Source: Euryarchaeota archaeon RBG_19FT_COMBO_56_21 (GTDB taxonomy: Archaea; Thermoplasmatota; Thermoplasmata; UBA10834). Taken from it: a DNA stretch of 38,441 nt. The notes beneath the pieces are model-generated. The model was not told where the DNA came from and ran no database searches. It saw only the letters and a program-made list of their open reading frames with translations. Below, one piece after another: positions 27,710 through 36,754 of the stretch (positions are counted from its first letter, which is position 1; the number at the start of each line of letters is the position of its first letter). A program made the translations under genes and the position numbers. The stretch is taken from assembly GCA_001800815.1 (NCBI GenBank), contig MGWC01000030.1:9308-47748 (forward strand), in the 5' to 3' direction.

Positions 27710-29541
27710 ACATGAAGGGATACACTGGCAAGATCCTCAAGGTGGATCTCACTTCCGAGAAGTGGCACATCAAGAGCTTCGACGAGAAGCATGTGCGCAA
27801 CGTGCTCGGAGGCCAGGGATTCTGTGTGGACATCGTATACCATGGGGTCCCGAAAGGCGCCGACCCGTTGGGACCCCAGAATGTCCTCGCCATCGCCGGA
27901 GGTGCCTTCGACGGGTTCCCTGTCGGCACAGGGGGCAAGGTCGCATTCGCAGCAAAAGGACCCGCGACGAACACGCTGGTCGAGAGCATAATGGGAGGCT
28001 CGATAGGTCCGGAGCTAAAGCACGCCGGTTACGACGCGCTCGAGATAATCGGCAAGGCAGATGGGCCGTCCTACATATTCATAGAAGACGAGAAGATCGA
28101 GATCAACGACGCCTCGGACCTTTGGGGGAAAGACACACGAGTTGTCCCAGAAACCCTAAAGAAGCGCCATGGCTGGGACGTGAAGGTAGCCTGCATCGGC
28201 GTCGCGGGAGAGAAACTCTCAAACATGGCCTGCATAGACTGCGACGATAGACAGGCAGGCAGGGGAGGACTGGGCGCTGTCATGGGCTCGAAGAACCTCA
28301 AGGCAATCGTCGTTCGCGGTACAAGAGACCTGGTCCCGCACGACCCCAAGAAGTTGCTCGAACTCGCGCTTCATTACCAGAAGATCTACGAGGCCTCGCC
28401 CTCGTTTGTCGAGGACACGAAGTACGGAACTGGCGAATTCCTTGGCTGGGTGAACAAGGACAGAGGAGTGTTCCCGACCAAGAACTGGCAGGAGAGCGTC
28501 TATAACGAGAGGCAGCAGATAGACCCATACTACTGGGCCCCGAAGTACGTGACCAAGAACAAGGCCTGCTTCGCGTGCACCAAACCCTGCGGAAAGCTCT
28601 TCGAGATCAAGAGTGGGAAGTTCGCAGGCGTCGCCATCGACGGCATCGAGTACGAGACACTCTATTCTCTAGGAGGCGCTTGCGGCAATCCTGATGTCGA
28701 GAGCGTCGCCAGGGCGAACGAACTCTGCGACATGCTCGGTCTGGACACGATATCCGCAGGCGTTGCGATAGGATTCGCGATGGAACTGTACCAGAGGGGG
28801 ATCATCTCGCAGAAGGAAGCGGGGGTCGACCTCAGCTGGGGCAACGCACCTGATGCGGTGCCGAAGATGGTCGAGATGATAGGCAACAGAGAGGGCTTGG
28901 GCGATGTCCTCGCGAACGGTGTCAAGATCGCCGCTGAGAAAATAGGCAAGGGTGCGGAGAGATACGCAATACACACCAAGGGACTGGAGCCGCCCGCATA
29001 CGACGTAAGAGGCATGAAGGGTCACGGGCTGGCCTACATGACATCTACGAGAGGAGCGGACCATCTGAGGGCCGGATTCTACGCGCCAGAGCTGGTCGGC
29101 AAATTCTGGAAGTGGGAGGGCATCGACAGGTTCTCGGCGGTAGGCAAGGGACCGATGGTCGCGACGATGGAGAACTTCATGTGCGTGTACGATTCCGTCG
29201 GCCTCTGCAAGTTCTCCCGCGGATTCTACCTGATCGCGAAGCTGCCTGAGGTCCTCGAAGCGATCACGGGCTTGAAGTTCACAGAGGACGAGCTGCTCAA
29301 GATCGGCGAGCGGATACACAACATGAAAGGGGCCTTCAACTACAGAGAGGGCGTCACGCGGAAGGACTGGCTCCTGCCGCCGAGGATTCTCGAGGATCCG
29401 ATCCCGGAGGGGGTTTCCAAGGGCTCGAAGATCAGCGTCGAAGAGATGAACCTGATGCTGGACGACTACATGAACGCCCGTGGATGGACCAGGGACGGAG
29501 AGCCGACCCCGGAGAAATTGAGAGAACTCAGAATCGAATAG
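27706..29541 (+). CDS. Aldehyde ferredoxin oxidoreductase family tungstoenzyme
   Basis: MKGYTGKILKVDLTSEKW...; FAAKGPATNTLVESIMGGSIGPELKHAGYDALEIIGKA; GRGGLGAVMGSKNLKAIVV; CFACTKPCGK; YSLGGACGNPDVESVARANELCDMLGLDTISAG. Confidence 0.95.
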   Translation: MNMKGYTGKILKVDLTSEKWHIKSFDEKHVRNVLGGQGFCVDIVYHGVPKGADPLGPQNVLAIAGGAFDGFPVGTGGKVAFAAKGPATNTLVESIMGGSIGPELKHAGYDALEIIGKADGPSYIFIEDEKIEINDASDLWGKDTRVVPETLKKRHGWDVKVACIGVAGEKLSNMACIDCDDRQAGRGGLGAVMGSKNLKAIVVRGTRDLVPHDPKKLLELALHYQKIYEASPSFVEDTKYGTGEFLGWVNKDRGVFPTKNWQESVYNERQQIDPYYWAPKYVTKNKACFACTKPCGKLFEIKSGKFAGVAIDGIEYETLYSLGGACGNPDVESVARANELCDMLGLDTISAGVAIGFAMELYQRGIISQKEAGVDLSWGNAPDAVPKMVEMIGNREGLGDVLANGVKIAAEKIGKGAERYAIHTKGLEPPAYDVRGMKGHGLAYMTSTRGADHLRAGFYAPELVGKFWKWEGIDRFSAVGKGPMVATMENFMCVYDSVGLCKFSRGFYLIAKLPEVLEAITGLKFTEDELLKIGERIHNMKGAFNYREGVTRKDWLLPPRILEDPIPEGVSKGSKISVEEMNLMLDDYMNARGWTRDGEPTPEKLRELRIE

Positions 29542-29588
29542 CGCTCCTGGCGAATGCCTCGAAACTCCTTTCGCATTTCGTGATCGGC

Positions 29589-29936
29589 TCAGATGAGCTT
29601 GATCATCTCGGCCATCTCATCGAGCTTCTTGATGGCCTGCGTGATATCGCCTTTCCTGCCGATGACCGCCACAATTAGTGCCTTGCGGCCAGCGCCGACC
29701 AGGACCATCTTCGTGTCCTCGGATTCGACGATGACGCGTTGGGGAGTGCCGGCCCGAAGCTCTGAGTGGGCGGTCGACGCAGCCCCCATAAGGGTGGCGC
29801 ACATGATCCCGAAGGTTTCCATGGAGACGCCCTCAGGCACATCTGCCGCTATCACCAGACCATCCCTGCTTACAACCGCTGAAGCAATCGCTCCGCAGTT
29901 CTGTCTCAACGCCCTTAAAGAGGGCTTCAACTCCAT
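29589..29936 (-). CDS. Roadblock/LC7 domain protein (MglB-like)
   Basis: AIASAVVSRDGLVIAADVPEGVSMETFGIMCATLMGAASTAHSELRAGTPQRVIVESEDTKMVLVGAG. Confidence 0.88.
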   Translation of the reverse strand: MELKPSLRALRQNCGAIASAVVSRDGLVIAADVPEGVSMETFGIMCATLMGAASTAHSELRAGTPQRVIVESEDTKMVLVGAGRKALIVAVIGRKGDITQAIKKLDEMAEMIKLI

Positions 29937-29937
29937 C

Positions 29938-30351
29938 TTACTCCCCCCTGACCTGCTCGATCCTGAACACGCAATGCTTGTCGCCCTTGCTCACACACTC
30001 GATCTCCTCGCAGTGCAATCTCCGGTGGGTCTGGAGCTCGTAGATTCTCCTCACGATCCCCCTGAGCCGATGACAAGTCGCGCCATCTGCCCGGGAACCG
30101 ATTTCAATCGACCCTTCCGCAACGGCGGTGGTCTCCTGGAAGACGATATTGTCCACCCAGCCTCTGGCGCGGAGCAGGTTCGCACATATCTCGAAGTACT
30201 TCTCAGGCTCCTGAGCGGCTATCTTGCCCATCTCCTCTCCGAGGATCATACCCTCCCTGAAGAACAGCCCATAGCATGCCTGGGACATCACTCCCTCGTA
30301 GAGTTTGCGTATCTCCTCGAACTCCGATTGAGAGAGCTTGACAAATTTCAT
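29938..30351 (-). CDS. V4R (4-vinyl reductase-like) domain protein
   Basis: GLFFREGMILGEEMGKIAAQEPEKYFEICANLLRARGWVDNIVFQE... LHCEEIECVSKGDKHCVFRIEQV; ends 1 bp before the Roadblock start. Confidence 0.75.
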   Translation of the reverse strand: MKFVKLSQSEFEEIRKLYEGVMSQACYGLFFREGMILGEEMGKIAAQEPEKYFEICANLLRARGWVDNIVFQETTAVAEGSIEIGSRADGATCHRLRGIVRRIYELQTHRRLHCEEIECVSKGDKHCVFRIEQVRGE

Positions 30352-30490
30352 GAGTCTCACCTAACTGATTTCTGTGGTGGATATTTAAGGTTTGGCGCAT
30401 GGTTCGCAGGCCAGACGTTATCAGCCAGAGGCGCGGCTAGGTGTTGAAAGCCTTTTATTACAGCTACCCCATGACCGCGTCAAGGGTAGG

Positions 30491-31117
30491 ATGTACTCCG
30501 ACGAGGATGGCGAGCTAGCGGTGAGAATCGCCAGGGCGGTTGTCGAAGGGTTCGTGAAGCATACGGTGTTCCCACTGCCGAAGGTTCCTCAGGCGTTCTC
30601 AGATAGGTCAGGCGTGTTCGTCACGCTGACCACTCATCCGAGCGATTCTCTGAGAGGCTGCATCGGCTACCCCGAACCCATAATGCCACTCATCGATGCG
30701 ATAAAGGACGCCGCTGTGAGCGCAGCTTCCAGGGATCCCCGGTTCCCACCTGTCAAACCGGAGGAGCTAAGGACGATCAAGGTCGAGGTCAGCCTTCTGA
30801 CTCCGCCAGCGGAAGTTTCGGTCAAGAAACCCTCGGACCTGGTCAAGGAGGTCAAAGTAGGCGAAGACGGGCTCATCGTCCAAAGGGGGTTTGCGCGCGG
30901 TCTGTTGCTCCCCCAGGTGCCGGTCGAATGGGGCTGGGATGCGGAGGAGTTCCTTTGCCAGACATGTTTGAAGGCCGGCCTGATGCCTGACGCATGGTTG
31001 CAGCAGGGTACAAGGATTTTCAAGTTCCAGGCAGAGGTCTTCTCAGAAGACGAACCTGGAGGCACTGTGAGACGAAGAACACTCAGTGAGGAGCATGGAA
31101 GTTGTAGTCGAGGGTAA
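30491..31117 (+). CDS. AMMECR1 domain protein
   Basis: GVFVTLTTHPSDSLRGCIGYPEPIMPLIDAIKDAAVSAASRDPRFPPVKPEEL; GFARGLLLPQVPVEWGWDAEEFLCQTCLKAGL. Confidence 0.93.
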   Translation: MYSDEDGELAVRIARAVVEGFVKHTVFPLPKVPQAFSDRSGVFVTLTTHPSDSLRGCIGYPEPIMPLIDAIKDAAVSAASRDPRFPPVKPEELRTIKVEVSLLTPPAEVSVKKPSDLVKEVKVGEDGLIVQRGFARGLLLPQVPVEWGWDAEEFLCQTCLKAGLMPDAWLQQGTRIFKFQAEVFSEDEPGGTVRRRTLSEEHGSCSRG

Positions 31118-32363
31118 CTGCTACGTCTCCGGCAGGTTCGAGAGATGCTGCATTGGCATCGAGAACGGTAGAATCGCTAAGATAGCGAAGACGCTCGAGG
31201 GGGACCGGGTGTTCAGCTTCGGGAACAGGATAGTCCTTCCCGGGGCGATAGACTCACACGTACACTTCCGCGACCCTGGCATGACACAGAAGGAGGATTG
31301 GGGAACGGGTTCTCTGGCCGCAGTTTGTGGCGGAGTCACATGTGTGCTCGACATGCCCAACACTCGACCGACTACTACGACTCTCACATCGCTCAGGGAC
31401 AAGCGGAAGATCGCGGCCTCAAGAAGCTTGGCGGACTTCGGGCTCTTTGCAGGGGTCAAGCCCGGGATAGATGTCCGCGCTCTTGCGAAGGAGGCGATCG
31501 GCTTCAAATTGTACATGGGGAGCACCACAGGGGACTTGCTTGTCCCTCAGCCCTCCGCGATCAAGGCCGAGCTCTCTGAGATTGCCGCTACTAAGAAGGT
31601 CCTCGCTGTGCACGCTGAGGACGAGATCCTAAGAAGGAAAGACAGCGAGAGGGACCTCGAAGGCCACCTGAGGAACAGACCGAACGAGTGCGAGGCGAGC
31701 GCGATCAGGAAGATCAGGGATGCCGCGAGGGACTGTCGGCTACACATATGTCATGTGTCTGCAAAATCCTCGTTGCCCTTGCTCACCAACGCAGGGACCA
31801 TCACTTCAGAGGTGACTCCTCATCATCTTCTTTTCGACATCTCGAGCAGATTGGGAACTCTTGCGAAGGTCAACCCTCCATTGAGGAGGAGGGAGGACCG
31901 GCAAGGTCTGTTCCAGGCACTGAAGGAAGGTTCCTTCGACATCATCGCGTCCGACCATGCACCGCATACGATAGACGAGAAGCACGAGGATTTCGACTAT
32001 GCCCCTTCTGGGATGCCAGGCGTCGAGACCCTGGTACCCTTGCTGTTGCAGCACGTGAAAGAGAAGCACATGGACTTCGGGGGGATGGCGCGAAGGCTGT
32101 GCGAGAAACCGGGCGACCTGTTCGGACTCCGGAAGGGCAAGATCGAGGTTGGATATGACGCTGACCTCATGGTCGTGGACATGGATTCGACCGTCAAGAT
32201 TCGAGCTGACAAGCTGCACTCGAAGTGTGGGTGGAGCGCCTACGAAGGGATGCTCGGCATTTTCCCGCGGGCTGTGCTCGTCCGCGGTAACGTAATAGTT
32301 GAGAATGGAGAACAGGTCGGCGAACGAATCGGAAGGGATGCAGTTGTCTCGGCCTCAACCTGA
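31095..32363 (+). CDS. pyrC: Dihydroorotase
   Basis: LPGAIDSHVHFRDPGMTQKEDWGTGSLAAVCGGVTCVLDMPNTRPTTTT; GFKLYMGSTTGDL; CHVSAKSSLPLL; IIASDHAPHTIDEK. Confidence 0.92.
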   Translation: MEVVVEGNCYVSGRFERCCIGIENGRIAKIAKTLEGDRVFSFGNRIVLPGAIDSHVHFRDPGMTQKEDWGTGSLAAVCGGVTCVLDMPNTRPTTTTLTSLRDKRKIAASRSLADFGLFAGVKPGIDVRALAKEAIGFKLYMGSTTGDLLVPQPSAIKAELSEIAATKKVLAVHAEDEILRRKDSERDLEGHLRNRPNECEASAIRKIRDAARDCRLHICHVSAKSSLPLLTNAGTITSEVTPHHLLFDISSRLGTLAKVNPPLRRREDRQGLFQALKEGSFDIIASDHAPHTIDEKHEDFDYAPSGMPGVETLVPLLLQHVKEKHMDFGGMARRLCEKPGDLFGLRKGKIEVGYDADLMVVDMDSTVKIRADKLHSKCGWSAYEGMLGIFPRAVLVRGNVIVENGEQVGERIGRDAVVSAST

Positions 32364-33501
32364 TCTCGAGATAGACTACACTGAGGTCAAGGGGAAAACC
32401 TACAGTTGTATCGACAACTGCGCATTATGTTGCCTCTGTCAACCGGAGCTGTTGCCGGACGAAGCCATTAGATTCAGGGGCGACCCGGTCCTTGCCCAGG
32501 GCGTGGCCGAACGGCACATTTCCCCCGAGGTCAAGGGGACTGCGCTGAAGCTCAGAGGAGCGCACGGCGCCTGTCACTTTCTAGCGAACAAACGATGTAA
32601 GATATACGATTTGAGGCCGCATTTCTGCCGACTGTTCCCGGTCAACGTTTTCGTGGGCTGGAGGATTCAACTCCTGACCAACCTCTCGTGCAGGGGGATG
32701 GGCCTTCCAGGAAGCAACCTCCAAGAAGAGGCCGAGAAGATAATCGCTGACTACGGTCGAGCCGAGCTTTCAGAGCAGCTTGACCACGCTAAGAAGGTCT
32801 TCGCTGATTTCGTAAGGAACTGCAGAGCAACCGGAGTGGCACAGTCGTTTTCGTCTCTCAGGAGCGCCGCCGATTCCCTGATGGATGAACTCACCGATGA
32901 GTTGGGGCTCAGCAGGGTCCTGACATACGCAGAGCACGGACGAACTAGACAGAACGCCTCCCCAACAGATATTGCAAGACTCGCCAGGAGATCGGACGCG
33001 GTCGCAGATATCCAAGAACGAGCGCTCATGGACGGGACGGAGTTGTTCGATCTGCCCGACCTGAGTCTGCTGCCGATATACATAGACGAGGGAATGGTCT
33101 GGAAGATCTTCGAGCTCAAGGAGAAGCGCATAGTGGGATACGTTCTCGCCGAGGACGGCACCACGGACGAGTTCGTTAGGATCGACCCAAACGAAGTCGA
33201 GCTCTTGCCCTTTGAAGAACAGGGGAGGAGGCTTCTCGGCGAGTATCTGTCTACGATTAACTCGCGAGACTGCTTCCTGGGCCATGCCGCATATCTGTGC
33301 GACATGGATGACTACGAATTCAACTTCGCGCAGGCCTACCTGGGCGCAATGGCCAACAATGCACTCGACCTGTGGTGGCGCTCGTCGTTTCTTGCCGGGC
33401 TAGACGGCCGCGAGGAGCTGGGAGCTAAAGAGATCAGGAACGGCATCGTCTTCTTTGACATGGACCTATTGGACCTGCCAACCATCGGAGCTTTCATCTA
33501 A
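32338..33501 (+). CDS. YkgJ-family cysteine cluster protein
   Basis: YSCIDNCALCCLCQPELLPDE...HGACHFLANKRCKIYDLRPHFCRLFPV; start inside the pyrC 3' end. Confidence 0.75.
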   Translation: MQLSRPQPDLEIDYTEVKGKTYSCIDNCALCCLCQPELLPDEAIRFRGDPVLAQGVAERHISPEVKGTALKLRGAHGACHFLANKRCKIYDLRPHFCRLFPVNVFVGWRIQLLTNLSCRGMGLPGSNLQEEAEKIIADYGRAELSEQLDHAKKVFADFVRNCRATGVAQSFSSLRSAADSLMDELTDELGLSRVLTYAEHGRTRQNASPTDIARLARRSDAVADIQERALMDGTELFDLPDLSLLPIYIDEGMVWKIFELKEKRIVGYVLAEDGTTDEFVRIDPNEVELLPFEEQGRRLLGEYLSTINSRDCFLGHAAYLCDMDDYEFNFAQAYLGAMANNALDLWWRSSFLAGLDGREELGAKEIRNGIVFFDMDLLDLPTIGAFI

Positions 33502-33505
33502 CGGA

Positions 33506-33520
33506 TGTTAAGCCTTAACA
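33506..33520. promoter_or_regulatory. 15-bp perfect inverted repeat TGTTAAG-C-CTTAACA
   Basis: Directly read between the YkgJ stop (33501) and the cytochrome c peroxidase start (33562). Confidence 0.45.
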
Positions 33521-33561
33521 CTGCTAAGGAATAGCATGGTCAGTAGTGTATTATAGCCTGT

Positions 33562-34767
33562 GTGTTAATGAGCCGCTGGGGGAGGATGTTCGGAAGAACA
33601 ACTGACAGAGGAAAAGGACTGCGAAGGCATGCGATGATCATGGCAGCCGCAGCTACTGTGATGCTGCTATCCATATCAGCCGTCTTCGCAGTGCAGACTT
33701 CGGCAACCCAAATATCCGACACGGACATGGTCTACCCGAAATATAACCCGAAACCCAAGGGTTTGCCGCCCGTGCCGATTCCGGCCGACAACCCACAGAC
33801 CCCGACGAAGGTGAGGCTGGGCGAGATGCTATACTTCGACCCGATGCTGTCCAGCGACGGGACGATATCTTGCGCGAGCTGTCACCATCCGGCGTTTGGA
33901 TTCGGAGACGGGGAGCGAGTCTCGGACGGAGTGGGCGGATCCGAAGGCGGAAGGAACGCGCCAACGGTATACAACGCTGCCTACTACGAGACCCAGTTCT
34001 GGGACGGGAGAGCGCTGACCCTGGAGGAGCAGGCCGCGGGCCCTGTAGAGAACCCGATTGAGATGGCGAACACATGGGACAATGTTGTCATGTACCTCAA
34101 GTCCGACCGAGAATACACGAAACTGTTCAACAAGGTATTCGGCGGAGAGATCACGAAGGACACTGCCACGAAGGCGATCGCGTCGTACGAGCGAACCGTG
34201 ATCACCTGGGACTCACCCTACGACAGGTATCTTGCGGGGGACGAGACCGCGATGACCTCCGCGCAGACCGCAGGGATGGACCTGTTCTTCGGAAAGGCGA
34301 GCTGTGGTGGATGCCATGCACCGCCGCTGTTCTTGGAGTCCGCCTTCGGGAACATAGGCGTCCCGCAGACGAAGGACACGACGCACTTCCCGAACGAGGG
34401 TATGGACGATATGCTCGCAGGGTACGACCTTGGGAGGGTCTACGTGACTGGGCTCGACGAGGACATGGGGAGGTTCAAGACCCCTGGCCTCAGGAACATC
34501 GAGCTGACTGCGCCGTATATGCACAATGGCATCTTCGCAACTCTTGAGGAAGTCATTGCGCACTACAACATGGTCCCAGACCCCGTCGTGGGAGAGCTGG
34601 AGGAGGACTTGGTTACGGACCTTGGCCTGACCGAGGAGGAGCAAGCCCAGCTTATCGAGTTCTTGAAGGCGCTCACTGGCAGAACCTACAGCTATGTCCC
34701 GGACGACATCCAGATGGAGATCTCGACTCTCCTGCTCTCTGAGCTCTTGGTGAGACCGCTGGAGTGA
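33562..34767 (+). CDS. Di-heme cytochrome c peroxidase/MauG family protein, exported or membrane-anchored
   Basis: N-terminal hydrophobic segment MIMAAAATVMLLSISAVFAV; CASCHHPAFGFGDG, CGGCHAPPLF, RFKTPGLRNIELTAPYMHNGIFATLEEVIAHYN. Confidence 0.92.
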   Translation: MLMSRWGRMFGRTTDRGKGLRRHAMIMAAAATVMLLSISAVFAVQTSATQISDTDMVYPKYNPKPKGLPPVPIPADNPQTPTKVRLGEMLYFDPMLSSDGTISCASCHHPAFGFGDGERVSDGVGGSEGGRNAPTVYNAAYYETQFWDGRALTLEEQAAGPVENPIEMANTWDNVVMYLKSDREYTKLFNKVFGGEITKDTATKAIASYERTVITWDSPYDRYLAGDETAMTSAQTAGMDLFFGKASCGGCHAPPLFLESAFGNIGVPQTKDTTHFPNEGMDDMLAGYDLGRVYVTGLDEDMGRFKTPGLRNIELTAPYMHNGIFATLEEVIAHYNMVPDPVVGELEEDLVTDLGLTEEEQAQLIEFLKALTGRTYSYVPDDIQMEISTLLLSELLVRPLE

Positions 34768-34979
34768 GAAGACCACAAGTCTGCAGCCCTTAAACCCTTT
34801 CCATTTCATTGTTTTTCGCGAATTCTCGACGGTTCCTGCCGAACATCTCCTCTCGGAGCGGGACTGTCCCATCCGTCTGGGAGACCAATCGATTTATGTT
34901 CTATTCGAACGAAAGCTATCGAAAGCGTTATCAATCCGAATATGATTGCCAGTTTTCGAATATTCTTGGGGGTGCGCCT

Positions 34980-35453
34980 TTGACCGAGAAACAAGTCGCC
35001 GTTACTCTAGATAAGAACGACAAGATCATATTGAAAATGCTTCAAGAGGACTGTAATATTAGCCTCAAGAAGATCGGAGAGAAGACTGGCCTGTCCTCAT
35101 CGACCGTGCATTACAGGGTGAACAGACTCGTCGAGGAAGGAGTCATCACGGGTTTCAAGGCCAGCGTAGATCCTCTCAAGGTAGGCAAGGAGATACTCGC
35201 GATTTCGCTCGTGACTGGCAGGTACGGTCCTGACTACTCGAGGAAGATAGGCGAGAAGATCGCTAAGATTACAGGCGTATGGGCTGTGTACTTCCTGCTG
35301 GGCAACATCGATTTCGCAGTTCTTCTCAGAGCGTCCTCGCGAGAAGAGCTGAAGGACATAGTCGACGCGTTCATCAAGATCGAGGAGGTCGAACGCAGCA
35401 ACACGTACCTCATACTCGACAGGATAAAGGAAGACACGACTGTACAGCTCTGA
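34980..35453 (+). CDS. Lrp/AsnC family transcriptional regulator
   Basis: LDKNDKIILKMLQEDCNISLKKIGEKTGLSSSTVHYRVNRLVEEGVITGFKASVDPLKVG; TTG start about 34980. Confidence 0.88.
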   Translation: MTEKQVAVTLDKNDKIILKMLQEDCNISLKKIGEKTGLSSSTVHYRVNRLVEEGVITGFKASVDPLKVGKEILAISLVTGRYGPDYSRKIGEKIAKITGVWAVYFLLGNIDFAVLLRASSREELKDIVDAFIKIEEVERSNTYLILDRIKEDTTVQL

Positions 35454-35461
35454 GTCGAGGG

Positions 35462-36754
35462 CTAGCGTCTGCTAACTACGTTTCTGGCACTAGTAGTGGT
35501 GATCAGGTAGTCCTCCAGACTCTTCGCCTTCTCTCCCAGCCTGACTATATCGCTCCGAAGCTGGTTGACCATCAACGCCTGAAACCGGTCCAGTTGCTCG
35601 ACAACGGCGGTGATCTCCACCGAGAGGCTGTCTATCTTGGCCTCTATCGGGGCTAGGTCGACCTGCCTCTTGTCCCTCAGTTCGCCGTCATGCTTCAAAA
35701 TGATGATCTCCTTCGAGAGGACTTCAATTTTGGATTCTAATGGGGTAAGGTCGATCTGCCGCTTGTCCCACAATTCGCTCTCGCGCTTCAATTCGCTAAT
35801 CTCCTCGGCAAGCGTTGATATCTTGGACTCCAGAGGTTCGAGGTCAATCTCTACCTCCGGCTCTTGCTGCTTCTGCTCCAGAAACGCAGATATCTCGCTG
35901 CTCTTTTGATTCAGGTCCTGCGCCAGGACACCCACGGCCTTATCTATCTTCCTGTCAGCCGTGGTCAGAACTACGGCTAGCCCCTTGGCCATCTTCTTGT
36001 CTATGGCGGCCTTGAAGTCCTCCAGTTCTGATTTCAGGCTCTTCTCGAGCTCCTCGACCCGGGCATCCTGTGTCTTGGATTTCGCGACCACGTCGCCCAG
36101 GTCCTTGAAGTCCTTCTCGACAGAGGCGATCATCTCGACAACGGATGGGTCGACCGGGGGAACCTCGGGCGCGGTCTTGTAGTGCTTCAGCCCATCGACC
36201 ATCGACATGAAATCGACCGCTGGACCGGCCCTCATGACTTCCTGCTTTATCGTGCTGAGCTTGGTCATGGCGAGTTCCGCCATGTTGATCGGATTCTTGT
36301 TCCACTTTGACACATCGCCAAGCTCGGTCAACAGTCGTTCTAGCTGATGAGTTGCATCCACGAGGTCCGAGTTCTCGAAGACCCGGATGTCCCTCACCGC
36401 GTCCCTCTTGCCCCTATAGGATGCGTCCTTGAGATGGAAACCCTCGTGCGGATATACCGAGACGAGATATGACAAACCCGACATGACCCTGCCGTTCACA
36501 TACTCCCAATTCTGCTTCGTGACCGAGACGCTGGAGTTCTCCGATTTCTCAAAGAGCATCACGAAGCATTGGTTGGCCATCAAGCATACTTCGACCGCGT
36601 ACGGATGCTCCTGAGCGAACTTCGGGATATGGTCCGGGTTCTCTTGTCTGACCGCGCTCAGATATGCGCCTATGTAAGCTCTCGCATAGTTTGCAAGATC
36701 GTTGTCAGTCGGCGACTTGCTGGTCGCTATCTGCACTTGTTGCGGGGGGGTCAT
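35462..36754 (-). CDS. Uncharacterised coiled-coil protein with exact 31-aa tandem repeats
   Basis: Globular N-terminus then coiled coil; repeats IDLEPLESKISTLAEEISELKRESELWDKRQ / IDLTPLESKIEVLSKEIIILKHDGELRDKRQ / VDLAPIEAKIDSLSVEITAVV. Confidence 0.8.
   Translation of the reverse strand: MTPPQQVQIATSKSPTDNDLANYARAYIGAYLSAVRQENPDHIPKFAQEHPYAVEVCLMANQCFVMLFEKSENSSVSVTKQNWEYVNGRVMSGLSYLVSVYPHEGFHLKDASYRGKRDAVRDIRVFENSDLVDATHQLERLLTELGDVSKWNKNPINMAELAMTKLSTIKQEVMRAGPAVDFMSMVDGLKHYKTAPEVPPVDPSVVEMIASVEKDFKDLGDVVAKSKTQDARVEELEKSLKSELEDFKAAIDKKMAKGLAVVLTTADRKIDKAVGVLAQDLNQKSSEISAFLEQKQQEPEVEIDLEPLESKISTLAEEISELKRESELWDKRQIDLTPLESKIEVLSKEIIILKHDGELRDKRQVDLAPIEAKIDSLSVEITAVVEQLDRFQALMVNQLRSDIVRLGEKAKSLEDYLITTTSARNVVSRR
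35603..35848 (-). repeat. Tandem 93-bp coding repeat (2 full copies + ~60 bp)
   Basis: Units about 35848-35756, 35755-35663 and 35662-35603 encode (I/V)DLxP(L/I)E(S/A)KI... Confidence 0.75.

Noticed and set aside
28669-29319. 216-aa minus-strand ORF
   Set aside because: Antisense to AOR, no domain support.
29541-29589. Imperfect inverted repeat GCGAATGC...GCATTTCG between convergent genes
   Set aside because: Too imperfect and short to call a terminator; archaeal termination is mainly by T-tracts, which are absent here.
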